Positions 17,034-25,400 of a DNA stretch of 64,000 nt are shown piece by piece. The DNA is from Flavobacteriales bacterium (GTDB lineage Bacteria; Bacteroidota; Bacteroidia; Flavobacteriales_D; Crocinitomicaceae): assembly GCA_018883325.1 (NCBI GenBank), contig VEQH01000007.1, forward strand, positions 28,627 to 92,626, in the 5' to 3' direction. Each line of letters begins with the position of its first letter. Position 1 is the stretch's first letter. A program made the position numbers and the translations under genes. The notes under the pieces are model-generated. The model was given only the letters and a program-made list of their open reading frames with translations. It ran no database searches and had not been told where the DNA came from.

Positions 17034-18284
17034 TCAAATAGTTGATGAAAGTGCGAGTTTTAATAACTCGTGGTAAACATTTTTGTTTTCTTTCATTGGG
17101 ATTATGATTTCATAAGTTTTTGCGTCGGTTTTTTTGAATTCAACTTTTTTTGTCGATTGAAATAATTTTTTTGTCGATTTAAAAATTGGATTAACTTCAA
17201 TTAACATTCCTTTCCAACCGGCATTTTCAAGTTTAGTCAGTAAAGTTAAATCACCACTTAACTTTAAAGAATTTGTGCTAACAACTGTGTTGGCAATGTC
17301 AGTTTGAGTACTCAAGAAAATGGTTGTTGGATTAATTTGTAAAAAATGGAGTTGCTCTTTTCCTAAATTGATTGTGTTTTTATTAATTGAAAAATTCACA
17401 TTCAATTGTTTCATTAAATCTGAAATGAGCGAGTCAACCGCCATTTTTTGATTAAAAGTGATTAGCAAATCAATTTTTGGAATGCCGATAATTGAGTCAT
17501 TTTCAGTGAACTTAAAACCGTGATAATTTGCCGAGATATGTCTGATTTCTTTAAATGGAAAATTGATTCTTGGTAAAATTGGAATTTGTTGAAGTTGCTC
17601 ATCAAGTTGTAATCCTTCTTTAGTAGGCAATGAAAAATGCAAACCACCTTCCTTAAGTAAAAGTTGTTTCTTTTGCGAAATTTGTTGATTACCAATCTTT
17701 ATTTTAATTCTTTTTTGTTGCAGCGTTATATTATTCGAATGAACTAACTTTTGGTTCTCAAAATTAAATATAGAAATATCACTTTTTGATTTTACAGTGT
17801 AATTGAACGTTGATGAAAATAGTTTTTCAATAAAGCGAATATTGTCCTTTTTTCCTTCAATGACAAAGAATTTCTCTTTTTCATTTTCAAAATAGGGTAG
17901 AGAAAGTTTTCCTTCAATGCCTTTTTTCACGGACTTGATGCGTAAGACTGAATAATTCTCATTCTTAAATGTGAGATTGATCAATTCAATTGGAGCTGCC
18001 AAATCGATATTCAAATCCGAAATTGAAAAATCATCAGAATCTTGATTTTCTGTAATAGATTTTAATTTCTCAATTATTTGTTTTTCCTTAATTACAAATA
18101 GCTCGTTGTATATAAATTTTTTCAACAGATTTACACTTTCGATTCTTGTGTATTGAATTGTTGTATTAGGAAGTGAAATTGTAATTTCTTTTTTTTCACT
18201 GTTTTTTCTTTTTGTAATCGAATTAATACTGAATAGAATCAATCCAAAAATCACAAGAATACTTATTTCTTTTAGTTTATTCAT
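17034..18284 (-). CDS. Membrane-anchored protein of unknown function
   Basis: About 416 residues starting MNKLKEISILVIFGLILFSINS, a single N-terminal membrane anchor or uncleaved signal, followed by a Lys-rich cytoplasm-stop sequence and a large exported domain. The frame runs to a TTG-type start at 18347, but that would overlap the promoter and start of the divergent gene, so ATG 18284 is preferred. The exported part is beta-rich, with ISIFNFENQKLVHSNNITLQQKRIK and a late GWKGMLIEVNP; there are no cysteines or catalytic motifs I recognise. Divergent from the acyltransferase and convergent with glnN. Function cannot be given. Confidence 0.6.
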   Translation of the reverse strand: MNKLKEISILVIFGLILFSINSITKRKNSEKKEITISLPNTTIQYTRIESVNLLKKFIYNELFVIKEKQIIEKLKSITENQDSDDFSISDLNIDLAAPIELINLTFKNENYSVLRIKSVKKGIEGKLSLPYFENEKEKFFVIEGKKDNIRFIEKLFSSTFNYTVKSKSDISIFNFENQKLVHSNNITLQQKRIKIKIGNQQISQKKQLLLKEGGLHFSLPTKEGLQLDEQLQQIPILPRINFPFKEIRHISANYHGFKFTENDSIIGIPKIDLLITFNQKMAVDSLISDLMKQLNVNFSINKNTINLGKEQLHFLQINPTTIFLSTQTDIANTVVSTNSLKLSGDLTLLTKLENAGWKGMLIEVNPIFKSTKKLFQSTKKVEFKKTDAKTYEIIIPMKENKNVYHELLKLALSSTI

Positions 18285-18328
18285 GATAAAGTAAAGGTAC
18301 ATCAAAGTTGAATTGATTATTTTTGAAG

Positions 18329-18871
18329 ATGAAAAAAAATATCGCAAGATTTCTTTTCCGAATTTTTGGTTGGAAAATAGATGAAAGAGGCCCTGAAGTA
18401 CCTAAAGCTGTGATAGTTGTTGGTCCACATACTTCAAATTGGGATTTTATTATTGGAAGACTTTCATTTGTTTTGTTTGGTTTAAAAGGAAGGTATCTCG
18501 TTAAAAAAGAACTTTTTTTTCCTCCTTTAGGTTGGTTTTTAAAGTGGATTGGCGCTATTCCTGTCGATAGAAAACAAAAAAGTAATTTAACAGAAGAGGC
18601 AGCAAAATTATTTGACAAAGCAGATTCTTTGTACATCGTCTTTTCTCCAGAGGGAACAAGAAGTTATAACCCAAATTGGAAAAAAGGATTTTATTACATA
18701 GCTCAAAATGCAAATGTTCCGATTTACATCTGCTACATGGACTATAAAACGAAAACAGGTGGATTTCACTCCTTATTTTACCCAACGGGTGACGTTGATA
18801 AGGATATTGAATACATCAAAAGTATCATGAAAAACTATCAAGGTCGATTCCCTGAAAATGGTGTTCGTTAA
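18329..18871 (+). CDS. PlsC-like 1-acylglycerol-3-phosphate acyltransferase family protein
   Basis: A 180-residue lysophospholipid acyltransferase-like enzyme. The family's four blocks are visible: HTSNWD (block I, HX4D, near residue 33), GAIPVDR (block III-like, near 75), FSPEGTR (block for glycerol phosphate binding, near 104) and NVPIYICYMDY (block IV, near 130). It should transfer an acyl chain to a lysophospholipid or ornithine/serine lipid at the inner membrane; short members of this group are often outside the main PlsC pathway. ATG 18329 is preferred to the in-frame TTG at 18323, and TATTTTTG at 18318-18325 could be its -7 element, giving almost no leader. Its stop overlaps the convergent DUF5522 gene by 4 bp. 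Confidence 0.8.
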   Translation: MKKNIARFLFRIFGWKIDERGPEVPKAVIVVGPHTSNWDFIIGRLSFVLFGLKGRYLVKKELFFPPLGWFLKWIGAIPVDRKQKSNLTEEAAKLFDKADSLYIVFSPEGTRSYNPNWKKGFYYIAQNANVPIYICYMDYKTKTGGFHSLFYPTGDVDKDIEYIKSIMKNYQGRFPENGVR

Positions 18872-19065
18872 GAGCCTCCCGTTTTTTTAATAGTATTCGT
18901 TTTTTTATCGTAACCATAAGGACAATGTTTGCAGCCACTTTTGCAGCAGTATCCACGTCTTAAATGGTATTTTTCAGTGAAAACTATATAACCTTCGTTA
19001 CTTAAATAATAATCTTCAGTGTCTAAATTTGAACGTTTTGAGAAAGAAGAAAAATCATCTGACAT
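18868..19065 (-). CDS. DUF5522 small cysteine-rich protein
   Basis: A 65-residue protein with the pattern NEGYIVFTEKYHLRRGYCC followed by KSGCKHCPYGYDKK. The four cysteines and histidine in the CC-x3-C-x-HC arrangement suggest a bound metal. DUF5522 is a small family, common in Bacteroidetes and without a known function. It is encoded convergently with the acyltransferase (4-bp overlap of stop codons) and divergently from the PLP enzyme, with only 10 bp between their start codons, so any promoter for it must lie inside the neighbouring coding sequence. Confidence 0.8.
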   Translation of the reverse strand: MSDDFSSFSKRSNLDTEDYYLSNEGYIVFTEKYHLRRGYCCKSGCKHCPYGYDKKTNTIKKTGGS

Positions 19066-19075
19066 TTTGCGAGAT

Positions 19076-19969
19076 ATGGGTTGGATTGAAAGTTTAATTA
19101 ATAAAACAAAAGTAGAAACTTTCGTTTACAGTAAGTTAAACGATTTGAATTGTAAATTGTTCATTAAAAGGGATGATCTTATCCATGAAGAAATTTCAGG
19201 TAATAAAATCAGGAAGTTAAAGTATAATTTAAAGTATTGTTTTGATTCTAATTTAGCTGGTATTGTAACCTACGGCGGTGCTTATTCCAATCATCTTCTA
19301 GCAAGTGCTGCAGCAGCGAATCTAGCTGGTATTCGAATTATTGGAAGAGTGAGAGGAAATGAACTTAAAGCAGATTCAAATGCTGTTCTTAAAAGATGTA
19401 GCGAACTTGGAATGCATTTGGAGTTTCTAGAACGCAATTATTTTTCAAAAATTAAAAATCAAAATGGAATAGTTGAAATTGACGGTAAGTCGTTTTTGTC
19501 CATTCCAGAAGGTGGGAGTAATTTAAATGGGGTAGAAGGATGCAAAGAAATCATTACCGAATTAGAGGAAGAATTTGATTATTATTGTTTAGCGCAAGGC
19601 ACAACCACAACAAGCATTGGTATTGCTCAATCAATTCCAAAAAAATCGAAATTAATTGTTGTTCCTGTTTTAAAAGGCTTTGACAGTGAAAAGGAAATGA
19701 GTGCGATTATTGGCGAACAGGAATTTCAAAAAATCAAAAATCAACTTATTGTTCTAAATGATTATCACTTTGGAGGTTATTCGAAATCAACGGAATTGTT
19801 AAGGCATTTTGTAAAAGATTTCAATCAGCAAAACACCTTCGATATTGAGTCTGTTTACACAGGAAAAGCGATGTTTGCTCTTGTTGATTTTCTTAAATCA
19901 AAAAATATAAGAAATAAAAAAGTCCTCTTTGTTCACACAGGAGGACTTTCAAATTGGATGAATAGTTAA
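19076..19969 (+). CDS. PLP-dependent ACC deaminase/D-cysteine desulfhydrase family protein
   Basis: About 297 residues of the tryptophan-synthase-beta (fold type II) family. FIKRDDLIHEEISGNKIRKLKY (near residues 27-48) holds the PLP-binding lysine in SGNKIRK; TYGGAYSNHLLASAAAA (near 62-78) is the phosphate and substrate loop; and LAQGTTTTSIGIA (near 176) is the glycine/threonine phosphate cup. Family members deaminate 1-aminocyclopropane-1-carboxylate or desulfhydrate D-cysteine; in bacteria without ethylene interactions D-cysteine desulfhydration is more likely, but specificity is not decided here. The frame begins at GTG 19019 inside the DUF5522 gene; ATG 19076 removes that overlap. The 3' end of the gene contains a hairpin that acts as terminator for the convergent PorP/SprF gene. 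Confidence 0.8.
   Translation: MGWIESLINKTKVETFVYSKLNDLNCKLFIKRDDLIHEEISGNKIRKLKYNLKYCFDSNLAGIVTYGGAYSNHLLASAAAANLAGIRIIGRVRGNELKADSNAVLKRCSELGMHLEFLERNYFSKIKNQNGIVEIDGKSFLSIPEGGSNLNGVEGCKEIITELEEEFDYYCLAQGTTTTSIGIAQSIPKKSKLIVVPVLKGFDSEKEMSAIIGEQEFQKIKNQLIVLNDYHFGGYSKSTELLRHFVKDFNQQNTFDIESVYTGKAMFALVDFLKSKNIRNKKVLFVHTGGLSNWMNS
19912..19949 (-). terminator. Terminator for porP/sprF located inside the convergent gene
   Basis: Stem AAAGTCCTC (19919-19927) and GAGGACTTT (19941-19949) with a 13-nt loop. On the minus strand the hairpin is followed by TTTTTTATTT, a normal intrinsic terminator. It lies wholly inside the last codons of the PLP enzyme gene (VLFVHTGGLSNW), 22 bp past the PorP/SprF stop. 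Confidence 0.75.
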
Positions 19970-19970
19970 A

Positions 19971-20990
19971 CTATTTCAATTTTGTTCTTGAAGATGATTT
20001 TTTGTACAAATGCATCGTTTTAAAGTAAACTTCAATCGCACCAACGCTTGATGTAGCTTGACTTAAATAAGATAGGTTGGCATCAAATGCGATTCCAAAT
20101 CGAATACCTTTGATTTTAAAACCTAGTGTTGTAATTAATGCATCATTGTGACGGTAGTAAAAACCATAGTTCACACAAGTAGTTTTGTTAATCGTTGTAA
20201 TTTGTGAACTTTCTTTTAGGATGTGTTCAAATGTCATACCTGTGATTAAATTAAAACCTGTACCTGTTTTGAAGTACAAGAAACTAGGTTGTAATCTCAA
20301 GTCTTTTTTTCTACTTGTAATATCTGCACCTAATTGAACAACAGATTGCATGTAAATTCTATCCCCACCAAAAGAGAAATTAATTTTTTGTCTAGTCAAG
20401 TGATTTAGAGCCAAACCTCCGTAGAAACGTGTTTTATTTCTCATTGTGTATTGGTAAAAAACACCTGTTCCTAAATCAATAGAAGCATACGAATCATTAA
20501 CTCCGATTTCAATATCTGGTAAATTAACGAATTGCTGACCATTCCATTGATTTTCAAAAGTCTGCGCATTTCTGTCAAGTGACTGTTGATAGAATCCAGG
20601 AGAAATTCCAATTGAAATTTTATTATTTCTATCTAAAGAAAGCGTATAGTTTATTGGAATAGAAATATTAGTTGTCATCAATTTAGCAGAACCTGTTTGG
20701 TCATTTAATGCATTCAAACCAATACCAAAGTTGTTTGAACCACTAAAACCATCTGGAATTTTAAATTCTGCCGTTAATGTATTTGTTCTTAAACCAATTC
20801 CAGGCTCAGGAATAGTTAACCATTGACTTCTAAAATTGGTAAAAAATCCGAAATCTTCTTCACCTGTTGCAACAGCCGCGGAATTATAAAGCACAGGTGA
20901 TTGATACCATGTACTTAAATTTCTATCCTGCTGCGCAAAAACACCTGCAGAAAGTAATGAGAATAAAGAAGCGAAATATATGTTTTTCAT
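19971..20990 (-). CDS. PorP/SprF family type IX secretion membrane protein
   Basis: A 339-residue outer-membrane beta-barrel of the PorP/SprF family. Signal peptide MKNIYFASLFSLLSAGVFAQ, then DRNLSTWYQSPVLYNSAAVATGEEDF, the usual family start, followed by FFTNFRSQW (about 50-58), FGIGLNALND (about 84-93) and many amphipathic strands ending in an aromatic-containing tail. Such proteins hold and bring to the surface one T9SS type B cargo, usually encoded directly upstream. The gene 5 bp upstream is such a cargo protein, so the pair forms one export unit. A terminator follows inside the convergent gene. Confidence 0.9.
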   Translation of the reverse strand: MKNIYFASLFSLLSAGVFAQQDRNLSTWYQSPVLYNSAAVATGEEDFGFFTNFRSQWLTIPEPGIGLRTNTLTAEFKIPDGFSGSNNFGIGLNALNDQTGSAKLMTTNISIPINYTLSLDRNNKISIGISPGFYQQSLDRNAQTFENQWNGQQFVNLPDIEIGVNDSYASIDLGTGVFYQYTMRNKTRFYGGLALNHLTRQKINFSFGGDRIYMQSVVQLGADITSRKKDLRLQPSFLYFKTGTGFNLITGMTFEHILKESSQITTINKTTCVNYGFYYRHNDALITTLGFKIKGIRFGIAFDANLSYLSQATSSVGAIEVYFKTMHLYKKSSSRTKLK

Positions 20991-20995
20991 TTGTG

Positions 20996-21997
20996 TTATC
21001 TAATTAACGTTACGTTACCTTTCAATTCATCTGATCTACCATCAATTCTTCTGTAACTAACATAATAAGTGTAAGTCGCAGGATTAACTTTTTTGCCTTT
21101 GTAAGTTCCATCCCATCCTTCATGTGGGTCAGTTGTTCGATAAACCATTTTTCCGTAACGATCGTAAATACGCATATCAATTTCCGCAATTGCTCCACCT
21201 TCTTTGGTGAAACCGTTGTTAAAATCATTGTCTATATCAACGTTTGTAAGAATTCTAAATACATCATTTTCACCATCTTCATTTGGTGTAAATGTGTTTG
21301 GAAGTACAACTTTCACATTGTCTCTAAAGCGAACATTCACGCAAATTGAATCTGTAACAGAACAACCATTTGCTGTTGTGTAACTAACGCAATAACAAGT
21401 TGGAGCAAAAGGAGTTGCAGTTAAAGAATCTCCACCCGCACATCCATAACATCCAGAAATACTATCAGCTTCAACGCAGCTTACATACCACATAAGTGTT
21501 CCTCCAGCTGGAAAACCTTCTGCGTATAAATAAACTTCTTGAAACATATCTACTGTAGTGTCAGCAATTTCGACGAACTCAAGACTGTCATTGTCATAGG
21601 TAATAATAGTTGGTGGAGTTGGTGGAGTTGCGGGATTTGGTATTGTAAATTGACTAGTTGTGTCAGATAAAGTAACAAGGATTGATGGAATTTGACCTAC
21701 TGTAATCGTTTGTGTTGCAGTATTTGAACCAAAAGTATTTGTAACTGTAAGTGAAATTGTAAATGTTCCTGCATTATTGAAACAAACCAAACCAGGATTT
21801 TGTCCAGAATAAGTAGAAGGTAAAGCTCCTGTGAATGTCCACTCGTAAGCAAGTGTATTAGAGGAGGAATTGTTTGTTATTGAAATGCAATCACCTGCAC
21901 ACAATAAATCATCAGAAACTGTGAAATTAGCAGTTGGTGTTTGCGACCAAATACTACATGTAACCAGCACGGAAAGAAACAATAGGTAGTGCTTCAT
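20996..21997 (-). CDS. PKD-domain T9SS type B cargo protein, partner of PorP/SprF
   Basis: A 333-residue exported protein: signal peptide ending at SIWSQ, a PKD domain at about residues 22-100 (ANFTVSDDLLCAGDCISITN, YEWTFTGALPSTYSGQNPGLVCFNNAG), a central cysteine-rich Ig-like segment, and a type B sorting domain over the last 90 residues (NTFTPNEDGENDVFRIL, YDRYGKMVYR, GWDGTYKGK). It should be exported by the T9SS and kept at the surface through the PorP/SprF protein encoded 5 bp downstream. The minus-strand -7-like TACTTTCG at 22024-22031 may be the promoter of the pair. Confidence 0.88.
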   Translation of the reverse strand: MKHYLLFLSVLVTCSIWSQTPTANFTVSDDLLCAGDCISITNNSSSNTLAYEWTFTGALPSTYSGQNPGLVCFNNAGTFTISLTVTNTFGSNTATQTITVGQIPSILVTLSDTTSQFTIPNPATPPTPPTIITYDNDSLEFVEIADTTVDMFQEVYLYAEGFPAGGTLMWYVSCVEADSISGCYGCAGGDSLTATPFAPTCYCVSYTTANGCSVTDSICVNVRFRDNVKVVLPNTFTPNEDGENDVFRILTNVDIDNDFNNGFTKEGGAIAEIDMRIYDRYGKMVYRTTDPHEGWDGTYKGKKVNPATYTYYVSYRRIDGRSDELKGNVTLIR

Positions 21998-22059
21998 AGT
22001 CTATAGTTTATCAATTTTGTTTACGAAAGTAATTAAAAAAGTTTCAAATTGGTAAATTT

Positions 22060-22911
22060 TCAATTATTACCACTCAATAATTGCCTAATTTGATGCATTT
22101 CCCTTACATCATGGACTCTAAAAATGGAGGCGTTTTTCATAAAAGCTGTCGTATTTAAAACCGTTGTTCCATTTAAGGAATCATCTGGGATTATTCCAAG
22201 TTTTTTATAAATCATTGATTTTCTTGAAATTCCTATTAAAATGGGCTTTTCGAGTATTTGCAACAATTCTAGTTTATTCAGTAAAGTGTAGTTTTCTGCC
22301 AACGTTTTATCAAAACCAAATCCAGGATCAATTATAATATCATTAATACCTTGATTTTTTAAATCTTTTATTCTTTCTGAAAAAAACACAAAACAATCAG
22401 TCAAAATATTTCTTTTTGAGTCTAACGGCACGGTATTAATTTCGTTACCATTATTAAAGGTTAGAATGTATGGTATTTTTTTTTCAGCGACTAATTTGAT
22501 GAGTTCTAAATCGTAGAGTCCACCACTTACATCATTTACAATGGAGATTCCTTCTTCAATTCCGATTTTTGCAACTTCAGCGCGAACCGTATCAAGTGAA
22601 ATTATTAGGTCTTTAAATTCTTTACGAATTGCTTTAATCGGTTCATAAACTCTACTAATTTCTTCTTCAATAGATGGGATAGTTGCGTTGGGCCGAGTTG
22701 ACGCGCCTCCGATATCAATAATGTCAACTCCATTTTCAAGCATTGATTCAACTGACTTTAAAATGTCATTGATAAGTGTTTTCCTACTTCCTTCGTAAAA
22801 AGAATCAGGTGTACAATTAATGATACCCATAATTTTTGGTGAATTTAAATCGTATAAACTCCCTTTTAAATTTATGAATCTGTTTTGCTTGAATTGATGT
22901 ATTTTTGTCAT
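22060..22911 (-). CDS. folP: Dihydropteroate synthase
   Basis: The 283-residue TIM-barrel enzyme condenses p-aminobenzoate with dihydropterin pyrophosphate in folate synthesis, the sulfonamide target. Seen: IMGIINCTPDSFYEGSRK (residues about 27-44), DIGGASTRPNA (about 61-71), SIVNDVSGG (about 125), DPGFGFDKT (about 191) and the C-terminal RVHDV (near 266) that binds phosphate. Length and order are normal. It diverges from the DUF1599/tpiA run with 5 bp between start codons, so the two units probably share a regulatory region inside each other's coding ends. Confidence 0.95.
   Translation of the reverse strand: MTKIHQFKQNRFINLKGSLYDLNSPKIMGIINCTPDSFYEGSRKTLINDILKSVESMLENGVDIIDIGGASTRPNATIPSIEEEISRVYEPIKAIRKEFKDLIISLDTVRAEVAKIGIEEGISIVNDVSGGLYDLELIKLVAEKKIPYILTFNNGNEINTVPLDSKRNILTDCFVFFSERIKDLKNQGINDIIIDPGFGFDKTLAENYTLLNKLELLQILEKPILIGISRKSMIYKKLGIIPDDSLNGTTVLNTTAFMKNASIFRVHDVREMHQIRQLLSGNN
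22900..22907 (+). promoter_or_regulatory. Possible -7 element (TATTTTTG) for the DUF1599 gene
   Basis: TATTTTTG fits TAnnTTTG and ends 9 bp before ATG 22917, which would make the transcript almost leaderless. It overlaps the first codons of folP on the other strand. No -33 TTG at the right spacing. Confidence 0.35.
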
Positions 22912-22916
22912 CAGTT

Positions 22917-23459
22917 ATGGAAAAAACTTCTTTAGAATACACAAATGTAATCAATCTTTGTCGAGAAATCTTTGAAAAGAAAACGAGAGATTATGGCACT
23001 TCTTGGCGAATTTTAAGACCAAGTTCACTCACTGATCAAATTTTTATAAAAGCGCAACGAATTCGAACTGTGCAAGAAACAGGCGAAAACAAAGTAGGTG
23101 AATCCTTTGAAGATGCTTTTATGGCGATAGTGAATTATTGCATCATGGCAATTTTTCAACTGAGAAATGATAGTGGTTTTAATGAGCAGCTTACATTGGA
23201 AGAAGCGATGAAGGTTTATGATGAAATTTCAACAGAGGCATTTGAACTCATGAAGAAAAAAAACCATGATTATGGTGAAGCTTGGCGCGATATGCGTGTA
23301 ACATCGCTTACCGATTTGATATTGACGAAAGTTTTACGCATCAAACAAATTGAGGATAATAAAGGAGTCACAGAAATTAGTGAAGGAGTGGAAGGTAATT
23401 ATTTTGATATGCTGAATTATTCTGTTTTTGCACTTATTCACCTTGAAGCAGCTTGTTAA
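22917..23459 (+). CDS. DUF1599 domain protein (nucleotide-pyrophosphohydrolase-like helical repeat)
   Basis: About 180 residues made of two copies of the DUF1599 unit: KKTRDYGTSWRILRPSSLTDQIFIKAQRIRTVQE (about 21-54, key residues K-x-x-D-Y-G-x-x-W-R and S-L-T-D) and KKNHDYGEAWRDMRVTSLTDLILTKVLRIKQIED (about 113-146). The fold is all-helical and related to MazG-like proteins, but the reaction is unknown. In Bacteroidetes it commonly sits between folP and the BT_3928-like gene, as here. The ATG at 22917 is used rather than TTG 22905. Confidence 0.85.
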   Translation: MEKTSLEYTNVINLCREIFEKKTRDYGTSWRILRPSSLTDQIFIKAQRIRTVQETGENKVGESFEDAFMAIVNYCIMAIFQLRNDSGFNEQLTLEEAMKVYDEISTEAFELMKKKNHDYGEAWRDMRVTSLTDLILTKVLRIKQIEDNKGVTEISEGVEGNYFDMLNYSVFALIHLEAAC

Positions 23460-23496
23460 AAGTGTGTTAAACAAAATCTGATTTAGTTCTAACGAT

Positions 23497-23504
23497 TATT
23501 TTTG
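23497..23504 (+). promoter_or_regulatory. Possible -7 element (TATTTTTG) before the BT_3928-like gene
   Basis: TATTTTTG fits TAnnTTTG and lies 16 bp before the ATG, in the 61-bp spacer after DUF1599. It may give the downstream genes an internal start. No -33 TTG match. Confidence 0.35.
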
Positions 23505-23520
23505 AGAAAAATTAAAAACT

Positions 23521-24627
23521 ATGGAAAACAATATAATTGATTCGACAAGTAGCTCTAATTCTAATTTTAAAAACTTAGTTTCTTGGGGAATAAGAATTTT
23601 AATTTCAGCTTTGTTTTTGGTTTCTGCCTACGCTAAAATATATCCAGATCCATCTTATTACTTTAGTATTACAAAATTTGAATATTCGCAATTATATCCA
23701 ATGGGTTTTAGCCCAGAATTAGCTGTTTATTTCTCTCGAGTACTGATTGGAATTGAATTCGCATTAGGGTTTTTATTACTTTTTCCTTTTAATATCAAGA
23801 AAATTGTAATTCCAGCAACAATTATCATGTTGGCTGTTTTTTCGATTCACCTATCAATTGAGATTTTATCAGGACAAAACACAGGAAATTGTGGTTGTTT
23901 TGGAAGTCTTTTACCTATGACTCCTTTACAAGCGTTGATAAAAAATCTACTGTCTATCGGTTTGCTTTCTATATTGTTACTTAAATTTTCTGACGGAATA
24001 CGCGTTAATAATAATTTCTTGGCAGTTACAAACATTACTACTTTTTGTGTCCTTTTCTTATTCATGCTGATTCCGATTCAAAAGAAAACAACAACTGTTA
24101 CACCAACAACAATTGAGGTTAGTGAGCCTGTCGTAAACAATGATGTAGATACCAATACAGTTAAAACAACTACTGTAAAAGGAGAGCAACAAACAACAGA
24201 GGTAAAAGTAGAAGAACCGAAAGGCCCAGCAAAAAAATCTTCTGGTTATGCAAAGTATTTTCCTAAAATAGACGAAGGAAAAAAAATCCTATGTTTTTTT
24301 GCACCTACTTGCGAGCACTGTATGCAAACAGGAAAAGAATTAACTGAATTAAGAAAAGCAGATCCAACTTTCCCAGAAATACAAATTATATTTATGGATG
24401 AAGCTCCTGAAGAAATTCCTGCATTTTTTAAGTTTGCAGGTGCTGAATACAAGCACATGGTGATGGATATTGTTGCATTTTGGACAGCTTTAGGAAGTAA
24501 TAAAGATACACCTGGAGTTGTTTATTTATGGAACGGAAACGTGCAAAAGTTTTACAACGGTACAGAAGGGAAAGATAAATTTAATAAAGCAGAACTTAAA
24601 AAATTGGTTAAGAAGGAAACCTATTAA
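23521..24627 (+). CDS. BT_3928-like membrane protein: DoxX/MauE domain fused to a thioredoxin-like domain
   Basis: A 368-residue inner-membrane protein. The first 185 residues hold four or more membrane segments of the MauE/DoxX type (GIRILISALFLVSAYAKI; SRVLIGIEFALGFLLL; NLLSIGLLSILLLKF) with NTGNCGCFGSLLPMTP, a conserved redox-type loop. After a Thr/Lys-rich linker, residues about 240-368 look like a thioredoxin fold with active site CEHC (near 264-267) after KKILCFFAP. It probably works in thiol-disulfide exchange across the inner membrane. The family is linked with DUF1599 and tpiA across Bacteroidetes, as found here. The exact partner is unknown. Confidence 0.82.
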   Translation: MENNIIDSTSSSNSNFKNLVSWGIRILISALFLVSAYAKIYPDPSYYFSITKFEYSQLYPMGFSPELAVYFSRVLIGIEFALGFLLLFPFNIKKIVIPATIIMLAVFSIHLSIEILSGQNTGNCGCFGSLLPMTPLQALIKNLLSIGLLSILLLKFSDGIRVNNNFLAVTNITTFCVLFLFMLIPIQKKTTTVTPTTIEVSEPVVNNDVDTNTVKTTTVKGEQQTTEVKVEEPKGPAKKSSGYAKYFPKIDEGKKILCFFAPTCEHCMQTGKELTELRKADPTFPEIQIIFMDEAPEEIPAFFKFAGAEYKHMVMDIVAFWTALGSNKDTPGVVYLWNGNVQKFYNGTEGKDKFNKAELKKLVKKETY

Positions 24628-24650
24628 AACGAAAAGCATTACTTTAGTAA

Positions 24651-25400
24651 ATGCGTAAAAAAATCCTTGCAGCCAATTGGAAAATGAATTTGCTTCGCGA
24701 TGAAGCTATTCAGTTAATCAATGATTTCAACAAAGAAGTTGAATTATCAAGTAATGAAATTGAAGTTGTGGTTTTTAGCCCTTCGCTTTATATTTCTGAA
24801 ATTTCACAGCTAACAGATTTCAAAATAGGTGCACAAAACTTTTATTTTGAAAAAAACGGAGCATTTACTGGAGAATTGAGTATTCCACAAGTTAAAAGTT
24901 GCGGAGCAAGTCAGTTGTTGATCGGACACAGTGAAAGAAGACAGATTTTTGGTGAATCTGATGATTTATTGAAAAGAAAAGTAGATGCGGCTGTTGAATC
25001 GAATACACCATTTATCTTTTGCTGCGGCGAGGCATTGGAAACCCGTGATGCAGAAAGACACATAGAATTTGTTGTAAATCAATTACATGCTTCTTTGTTT
25101 CACCTCGACGAAAAACAAATTTTGTTAGGAGCAATTGCTTATGAACCTATTTGGGCAATTGGAACCGGTCGAACAGCAAGTACCGAACAAGCAGAAGAAA
25201 TGCACGCTGCAATTCGCGAGTCATTAAGTTATGTTTATAGTCCTTCAATTGCAAATCAAATTTCGATATTATACGGAGGTAGCTGTAATGCAAAAAATGC
25301 AACAGAATTATTTGCTTGTCCAAATGTTGATGGTGGACTTATCGGTGGTGCCTCTTTACAAAGTGAAACGTTTAACCAAATTGCCAAAGCATTAATATGA
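24651..25400 (+). CDS. tpiA: Triosephosphate isomerase
   Basis: The 249-residue TIM barrel that interconverts dihydroxyacetone phosphate and glyceraldehyde 3-phosphate. Seen: AANWKMN at residues 6-12 (substrate Asn and Lys), GHSERR near 92 (catalytic His), AYEPIWAIGTGRTAS near 163-177 (catalytic Glu and flexible loop 6) and ILYGGSCNAKNA near 204. All catalytic residues are present. It overlaps prmA by 4 bp (ATGA). Confidence 0.97.
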   Translation: MRKKILAANWKMNLLRDEAIQLINDFNKEVELSSNEIEVVVFSPSLYISEISQLTDFKIGAQNFYFEKNGAFTGELSIPQVKSCGASQLLIGHSERRQIFGESDDLLKRKVDAAVESNTPFIFCCGEALETRDAERHIEFVVNQLHASLFHLDEKQILLGAIAYEPIWAIGTGRTASTEQAEEMHAAIRESLSYVYSPSIANQISILYGGSCNAKNATELFACPNVDGGLIGGASLQSETFNQIAKALI

